Assembly (NCBI RefSeq): GCF_004339025.1 | Contig: NZ_SMFT01000003.1 | Span: forward strand, 1-64,000 | Reading direction: 5' to 3' | Length of the DNA stretch: 64,000 bases | From: Volucribacter psittacicida | GTDB lineage: Bacteria; Pseudomonadota; Gammaproteobacteria; Enterobacterales; Pasteurellaceae | Shown here: in pieces, positions 15,832 through 24,800 of the stretch | How positions within the stretch are numbered: position 1 is the stretch's first letter | Layout: the number at the start of each line of letters is the position of its first letter | Position numbers and translations under genes: made by a program | Notes under the pieces: model-generated | The model's input: the letters and a program-made list of their open reading frames with translations, nothing else | Told to the model about the DNA's origin: nothing | Database searches by the model: none

Positions 15832-18800
15832 ATGAATAAAGTATTTAAAGTTATTTGGAATAAAACAACAAATTCTCCAGTCGTTACTTCAGAGCTTGCA
15901 AAAGGTAATGTTAAAGCGAGTAGCCAATCATCAGTACAACAAACAGTAAATACTCAATTAACTATTGGAAATCATCAATTTATTTTGTCCTCTATTACTG
16001 TTGCAATTATGATGTTTGCTTCAGTAAATAGTTATGCTGCCGTACAAATCGGTTCTACCTCTACTTCAGCAATTTCTTCTGAAAATGCAGCTGCTTCCTA
16101 CGCAAATGGGAATTCTATTGCTATTGGTTCTGGTTCAGTTGCTAATGCTAGATCTAATACTTATACGCCAACTGCTCCAGCAACAGGAACTCAAACGGTT
16201 TTATCAGCAGTTGCTATTGGTGAGAAGGCTAATGCGACAGGGGCTCAAGCTTTGGCTTTAGGGGCTAATACCTTGGCAAATGGTGAAAATTCCATAGCCT
16301 TGGGGGCTAATAGTGCTTCTTCAACGAATTCCATTGCTATTGGTCGTGGTGCTAATGCAGATAATCAAAATGGTAGTGGTGGGACTATTAGTAATGCCCG
16401 TTCTATTGCTATTGGGGATTTATCCTATGCAGCCTCTAACCAATCCCTAGCGATTGGTAGTAGTACTAAAGCAAATGGAAGACAAGCGACTGCTATAGGG
16501 AATGATACCACTGCTGATGGTTATGCTTCAGTTGCTATTGGTGGCGATGATATGGAAGGCGTATCAGCAACAGCAAAAGCTTTATATGCATCTTACATTG
16601 GTTCTGCATTAATTGATACAACAAATAGTACAACAAGATATGTTGCTACTCATGCTAAGGGTGGGGCAAGCGTTGCTGTTGGGGTTGCAGCCCAAGCATT
16701 AGGTGAAATTTCTACCGCTGTTGGTGCTAAAGCTAAAGCTGATGGCGATATGGCTATGGCACTTGGTGTGGGATCTAATGCTACTGGACAGGCGGCTTTT
16801 GCTGCCGGTGTAAAAGCACAGGCATTGGCAAATAAATCAATGGCATTTGGTGTTAATGCTTTAGCAAATCAAGAAGGGGCTATTGCTTATGGTACAGATA
16901 CTAAAGCAACGGGTTTAAATGCAGTGGTTTTAGGTGCGAGTAGTACTGCTAGTGGTCAAAATGCAATGGCGTTAGGGACAAATGCAATTTCAGCAAATCA
17001 AACTTCTATCGCAATAGGTGCAAATGCGCTTGCGCAATTAAGTTCTACTGCGACAAAACAAGAGGGAGAAACAGGATTAATTGCTATTGGTGAGAATTCC
17101 CAAGCCATTGGCGATTTAGCGATTGCTATTGGTAAACGTGCACAGGCAGCAGGTGCGTGGTCGTTAGCAACAGGACATACAGCACAAGCTACTGGTGAAT
17201 CTTCCACTGCCTATGGTTATGCGGCTAAGGCAACGGCGAATAATGCTTCGGCTTTTGGTGCTTTGGCTAATGCTAATGGGATTTATTCTGTGGCATTTGG
17301 GCGTAGTGCCACAGCAAATGCAAATGGAACAACGGCAATTGGTTACAATACAAAAGCGACTTCCGCTGATTCTACAGTAATTGGTAGAGAGTCTGTTGTT
17401 ACAGGAGCAAGAGCGGTGGCTATTGGTTACAAATCTAATGCTAATGCTGAAGATGCGTTAAGTATGGGATCAAATGCTATTGCTAATGCGATAAGCACTG
17501 TCGCTTTAAGTACTTCAGCTATTGCTAGCGGTGCTAATGCGATTGCTATTGGTAATAAAGCACAAGCCACTGGCACAAACGCCATTTCTATTGGTGTTGG
17601 TAATGTAGTGAGTGGCAATAATTCGGGAGCAATAGGTGATCCTACTACAATTACAGGTGATAACAGTTATAGTTTAGGGAATAATAATACGGTTAATGCT
17701 AGCAATGCGACTGTGGTGGGGAATACAAATACATTAAATACAGTGGCAGGCAATAGCCATGTCATCGGTAATAATAATACTGTCAATGCAGGTAGTTCTT
17801 ATGTTTTGGCTAATAATGCTAATGTTGGAGCAGATAGTACAGGAAGTGCAGATTCAACAGGGAATATTGCTATTGGTACGAATGTAGTCACCAACTTAAG
17901 TAATGCAACAGCGATTGGTACCAATGCAAAAGCAGAAAATTCACAGGCAGTTGCAATAGGTACCGGAGCAAATGCTAATGCGATAAACTCAATGGCGTTA
18001 GGTTCTGCATCTTTGGCACAAGGAAATAGCGCAGTTGCGATTGGTAATGGCGCACAAGCAATCAGTAGTAATTCTTTTGCTGGTGGTAATGCCGCTTATG
18101 CTAATGGTAATAGTGCAACTGCTTTGGGATCTTTGGCAAATGCTAATGGGAAATCATCGACAGCGTTAGGGACCTCTGCGAGAGCAAGTAAAGAGCAGGC
18201 AACAGCGTTAGGTTCTACTGCTAATGCAAATGGGACATCCGCAACAGCGATTGGTGCTGGTGCAAATGCCTCGGCGGATAATGCAACAGCATTAGGGGTA
18301 AATGCTATTGCTTCACAAAGTAGTAACCTTGCATTAGGTAGCAGTGCAAATGCGTCAGGAAGTGTTTCTATTGCTGTGGGAAGTGCTGCGACAGCATCAG
18401 GGAATGCAGCAACTGTTGTAGGGCAAAATGCGAGTGGAGCAGGTGCATCTACTGTTGCAATAGGTTCTGCTGCTAATGCTTCAAAAAATAATGCGGTGGC
18501 TATAGGCTATGATGCAAAAGCATCAGACTCAAGTGCCGTGGCTTTAGGTTATGGTGCGAATGCAAGTAAAGCGCAAGCGACGGCATTAGGGACAATGGCT
18601 GTTGCTAGCGGGAGTTATTCTACCGCACTTGGTAATAATGCGATTAGTTCGGCTAAAGATGCTTTAGCTTTGGGATCTAATACTTCTGTTAGCGTAGAAA
18701 ATAGTGTTGCTTTAGGGGCTAACTCATTAGCTACTAGTGCAGTTATAGGAACAAGCAGTGCTTCTATCAATGGAATTAGTTATGCTACTTTTGCAGGCGT

Positions 18801-21800
18801 AAAACCAGTAGGTACCGTTAGCGTGGGATCAGCTGGCAATGAGCGTACTATTACCAATGTTGCTGCAGGACGAGTGAGTGCCACCTCTACTGATGCCATT
18901 AATGGTAGCCAGTTATATTTAGTCGCAAATACGGCAGGCAATATTGCTAACAGCGTAAAAAATATTCTTGGTGGTAATGCAGTAGTGGGAAATGATGGCA
19001 CTATTACTATGACGAATATTGGTGGAACAGGTCTGAATACCATTGATGGTGCTGTTGCTGCGGCAAAAACTGAGGTTATTGCTGGTCGCAATACCGTAGT
19101 AAATAGCGGAACAGGAGAAAATGGACAAACTGTTTATACTGTCAGTGCCAATACTGCCTCAGTGGCCGTTAACCCAGAGAGCCTAAAAGTCGGTAGCATA
19201 TTAACAACCGATGACAAAGGCGTGGAAAATATTGAGTACAATTTAGATCTTTCTGATAGTACCAAAGATCGTTTAGCCAAGGCGGACAGTGCGATGCAAA
19301 GTATTGTGGCGAAAGTGAATGGTTCAGAGGTTAAATCTTTAGATCAAAATAATAATCAGCTTAACTTTGTCAATGGCACAGGTACAACAGCACAGGTTAA
19401 GGTGAATGAAAATGGTGTATCAGTACAATATGATGTGAATACGGCGACTTTATCTACTAATGAATCGGGTGTAGTGTCTTCTGATAAAGAAGGAAATACT
19501 TTTGCCACAGCAAAAAATGTCGCGGATAACATTAATAATGTAGCGAATGCTTTAACGACTAAAGGATTAACTTTTGCTGGAGATAGTGGTAGTAATGTTC
19601 AGCGTGATTTAGGCGAAATTTTAACCTTAAGGGGGGGGGTAACCGAGGATAGTACACTTACGGATAATAATATTGGTGTTATTGCCGATGGTGAAGATAC
19701 GCTAACTATAAAATTAGCAAAAACTTTAACAGGCTTAACCAGTGTATCTGCGAATACCTTTGTTGCAGGTAATACAACTATTACGACAAATGGTGTAACC
19801 ATTGGTAATGGAGAAAAACAAGTTAGCTTGACAAGCACAGGACTGAATAACGGTGGTAATCAAATTATTAATGTTGCTAGCGGTTTAGGAGATAATACTA
19901 CATTAGCAGAAGCAGTTGGCGATACTTTAACCAATGCTGCGAATATTGGCGATTTACAAAATGCCATTAATGAGTCAACAACACGCTATTATAGTGTTAA
20001 TGATAATGGTACACAGAAAGGAAACTATAATAACGATGGTGCAACGGGAGAAAATGCTTTAGCAGCAGGTGTAAATGCTCAGGCAGCGGGTAATAATGCT
20101 GTTGCAGTGGGAAATAATAGCCAAGCTAATTCCGAAAATGTGGTTTCTGTGGGATTAAATGCTGGGGAAAACTCCACAAACAATCAAGGCTCGGTAATGA
20201 TTGGTAATAATGCGGGCAAAAACAGCTCCACCTCAGGAGAGCAAAATTATTCACAAAATGTATATATTGGGGAAAATGCCGGCTTAAGTGCGCAAGGTTA
20301 TTGGAATACCTTTGTTGGAGATAGTAATACTGGCGCTAATACTGTGGGAAATATGAATGTTGCTTTAGGTGGTAAAGCTCTTTATGACATAAAAGGTAGT
20401 GAGAATACAGGATTAGGGGTTTATGCAGGGCAACATTCTACGGGAGATTATAATTCTTCCGTAGGAGCACAAGCGGGGCGTTATGTTAATGGCGATTATA
20501 ATATTGCTTTTGGTTATGATGCAGGCTCAGTGATCTCTGGTAATGGCAATGTGAGTATTGGTAAAGGTGCTAATTCTAATACAGGGCAAGATCCTTTATC
20601 TGTGAATAATACTGTTGCGATAGGTAATGAGGCTAAAGCGACTAATGATAATGATGTGGCCTTAGGTGCAGACTCTCAAACTAAAACAGCAGAGGGGACG
20701 ACAGAGGCAACCATAGGTTCTCTTACTTATGGTAATTTTGCAGGCTCTGTGCCGATAGCGACAGTGAGCGTGGGCTCGGAAGGTAATGAACGTACTATTA
20801 CCAATGTCGCCGCTGGGCGTATAAGTGCGACTTCAACGGATGCGATTAATGGTAGTCAGTTATATTTAGTGGCGAATACAGCAAGTAATATTGCGACCAG
20901 TGTAGAAAATATTTTGGGTGGTAATGCAGAATTGGGAACTGATGGCACTATTACTATGACGAATATTGGTGGAACAGGTCTGAATACCATTGATAGTGCT
21001 GTTGCTGCGGCAAAAACTGAGGTTATTGCTGGTCGCAATACCGTAGTAAATAGCGGAACAGGAGAAAATGGACAAACTGTTTATACTGTCAGTGCCAATA
21101 CTGCCTCAGTGACCGTTAACCCAGAGAGCCTAAAAGTCGGTAGCACATTAACAACCGATGAAAAAGGCGTGGAAAATATTGAGTACAATTTAGATCTTTC
21201 TGATAGTACCAAAGATCGTTTAGCCAAGGCGGACAGTGCGATGCAAAGTATTGTGGCGAAAGTAAATGGTTCAGAGGTTAAATCTTTAGATCAAAATAAT
21301 AATCAGCTTAACTTTGTCAATGGCACAGGTACAACAGCACAGGTTAAGGCGGATGAAAATGGTGTATCAGTACAATATGATGTGAATACGGCGACTTTAT
21401 CTACTGATGAATCGGGTGTAGTGTCTTCTGATAAAGAAGGAAATACTTTTGCCACAGCAAAAAATGTCGCAGATAGCATTAATAATGTAGCGAATGCTTT
21501 AACAAGCAAAGGATTAACTTTTGCTGGGGATAGTGGTAGTAATGTTCAGCGTGATTTAGGCGAAACCTTAAAAGTAGCAGGTGGCGTGACAGAGAATGAT
21601 AAACTGACTGATGGGAATATTGGTGTTGTTGCTGATGGCGAAGATACGCTAACCATAAAATTAGCGAAAACCTTAACAGGCTTAACCAGTGTATATGCGA
21701 ATAGCTTTGTTGCAGGTAATACAACTATTACGACAAATGGTGTAACCATTGGTAATGGAGAAAAACAAGTTAGCTTGACAAGCACAGGACTGAATAACGG

Positions 21801-24800
21801 CGGTAATCAAATTACTAATGTTGCTAGCGGTTTAGGAGATAATACTACATTAGCCAAAGCAACGGGCGATACATTAAATAATGCTGCTAATATTGGCGAT
21901 TTGCAAAATGCGGTGTCTAATGTGACAGAAGCTGCTAAGGGCGGTGGTTTTATCTTGTCAGATGATAATAATGCCGAAGTTAAACAAGATTTAGGCAAAG
22001 CTATTCAGTTAACAGGAGAAAGTGGTGTTACAGTAACAGCAGATGTTGACAATAATAAACTGACCATCGGTTTAGATAACGAGGTTACAGTAGGTAATGA
22101 TACTGAGGCTGGAACCATTACGGTCAAAGGTAATGCTAATACTTCAGGTGTGGTACTAAATGGTGCCGAGGGTTCAATTACCTTAAATAATGGCGATACG
22201 CAGTCAACCTTAAGCATTCGTGAGGGCGAAAGCAATTTAGCAGACGATGCGACAAATCGTATCCAATATACGCAAGCAGATGGCAGTGTAAGTGAAGTTG
22301 CAACCCTTGATGATGGCTTGAAGTTTAAAGGTAATCAAGGTGATACCATTCGTAAAGCCTTAAATGACACCTTAACCATTAAAGGTGGTTTAGCGAATGA
22401 TGATGATGCTTCCTCAGAGAACTTGCGAGTAGATAGTGAGGATGATGCATTAGTGATTAAATTGGCAAATACCTTAACCAATTTAACCGCTGCGAACTTT
22501 GTTGATTCAGATGGCAACACCACAGAGATTACAGGCTCGTCAATCACCACATCTAACGCAGAGGGAGATGTGCTTGCGTTGCGTACCGCAGAAGGAACGG
22601 TTTTCTTTGGTGGTAACAATGACATAGTGAGCTTAACCAATAATGGACTAGATAACGGCGGTAATCAAATTACCAATGTAGCGAGTGGATTAGGAGATAC
22701 CCCATTAGCCAATGCTAAAGGAGATACTTTAACCAATGCTGCGAATATTGGCGATTTACAAAATGCGGTAGCGAATGTGACAGAGGCTGCTAAGGGCGGT
22801 GGTTTTATCTTGTCAGATGATAGTAATACCGAAGTTAAACAAGACTTAGGCCAAGCTATTCAGTTAACGGGTAAAAGTGGTGTTACAGTAACAGCAGATG
22901 CTGACAATAATAAACTGACCATTGGTTTAGATAACGAGGTTACAGTAGGTAATGACACTGAGGCAGGGACTATTCGAGTCAAAGATGGTAACGGTACTGA
23001 TGGTGTAGTATTAAATGGTGAACAAGGTAGTATTAGTTTAAGTCATGGTGAAACAAAATCTACATTAATGGTAGAAAAAGGAACGAACACCTTAAATAAT
23101 GAAGAAACTAGTCGTATTATTTATACCCAAAATGATAATACCCCAGTAGAGGTAGCAACGCTGAATGATGGCTTGAAGTTTGCAGGTAATCAAGGCGAAA
23201 CGATTAATAAAGCCTTAAATGACACCTTAACCATTAAAGGTGGTTTATCGAATGATGCTGATGCCTCCTCAGAGAACTTGCGTGTAGATAGTGAGGATGG
23301 TGCATTAGTGATTAAATTGGCAAATACCTTAACCAATTTAACCGCTGCAAACTTTGTTGATTCAGATGGCAACACCACAGAGATTACAGGCTCGTCAATC
23401 ACCACATCTAACGCAGAGGGAGATGTGCTTGCGTTGCGTACCGCAGAAGGAACGGTTTTCTTTGGTGGTAACAATGACATAGTGAGCTTAACCAATAATG
23501 GACTAGATAACGGCGGTAATCAAATTACCAATGTAGCGAGTGGATTAGGAGATACCCCATTAGCCAATGCTAAAGGAGATACTTTAACCAATGCTGCGAA
23601 TATTGGCGATTTGCAAAATGCGGTAGCGAATGTGACAGAGGCTGCTAAGGGCGGTGGTTTTATCTTGTCAGATGATAGTAAGACCGAAGTTAAACAAGAC
23701 TTAGGCCAAGCTATTCAGTTAACAGGGGAAAGCGGCGTTACAGTAACAGCAGATGTTGACAATAATAAACTGACCATCGGTTTAGATAACGAGGTTACAG
23801 TAGGTAATGATACTGAGGCTGGAACCATTACGGTCAAAGGTAATGCTAATACTTCAGGTGTGGTACTAAATGGTGCCGAGGGTTCAATTACCTTAAATAA
23901 TGGCGATACGCAGTCAACCTTAAGCATTCGTGAGGGCGAAAGCAATTTAGCAGGCGATGCTACAAATCGTATCCAATATACGCAAGCAGATGGCAGTGTA
24001 AGTGAAGTTGCAACCCTTGATGATGGCTTGAAGTTTAAAGGTAATCAAGGTGATACCATTCGTAAAGCCTTAAATGACACCTTAACCATTAAAGGTGGTT
24101 TAGCGAATGATGCTGATGCTTCCTCAGAGAACTTGCGAGTAGATAGTGAGGATGGTGCATTAGTGATTAAATTGGCAAATACCTTAACCAATTTAACCGC
24201 TGCAAACTTTGTTGATTCAGATGGCAACACCACAGAGATTACAGGCTCGTCAATCACCACATCTAACGCAGAGGGAGATGTGCTTGCGTTGCGTACCGCA
24301 GAAGGAACGGTTTTCTTTGGTGGTAACAATGACACAGTGAGCTTAACCAATAATGGACTAGATAACGGCGGTAATCAAATTACTAATGTTGCTAGTGGTT
24401 TAGGAGATAATACTACATTAGCCAAAGCAACTGGCGATACCTTAACCAATGCCGCTAATATTGGCGATTTGCAAAATGCGGTAGCGAATGTGACAGAGGC
24501 TGCTAAGGGCGGTGGTTTTATCTTGTCAGATGATAGTAAGACCGAAGTTAAACAAGACTTAGGCCAAGCTATTCAGTTAACAGGGGAAAGCGGCGTTACA
24601 GTAACAGCAGATGTTGACAATAATAAACTGACCATCGGTTTAGATAACGAGGTTACAGTAGGTAATGATACTGAGGCTGGAACCATTACGGTCAAAGGTA
24701 ATGCTAATACTTCAGGTGTGGTACTAAATGGTGCCGAGGGTTCAATTACCTTAAATAATGGCGATACGCAGTCAACCTTAAGCATTCGTGAGGGCGAAAG

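Noticed and set aside
16077-18750. Possible frameshift or fusion in the adhesin head
   Set aside because: The frame stays open through the whole head with regular YadA repeats and no discontinuity.
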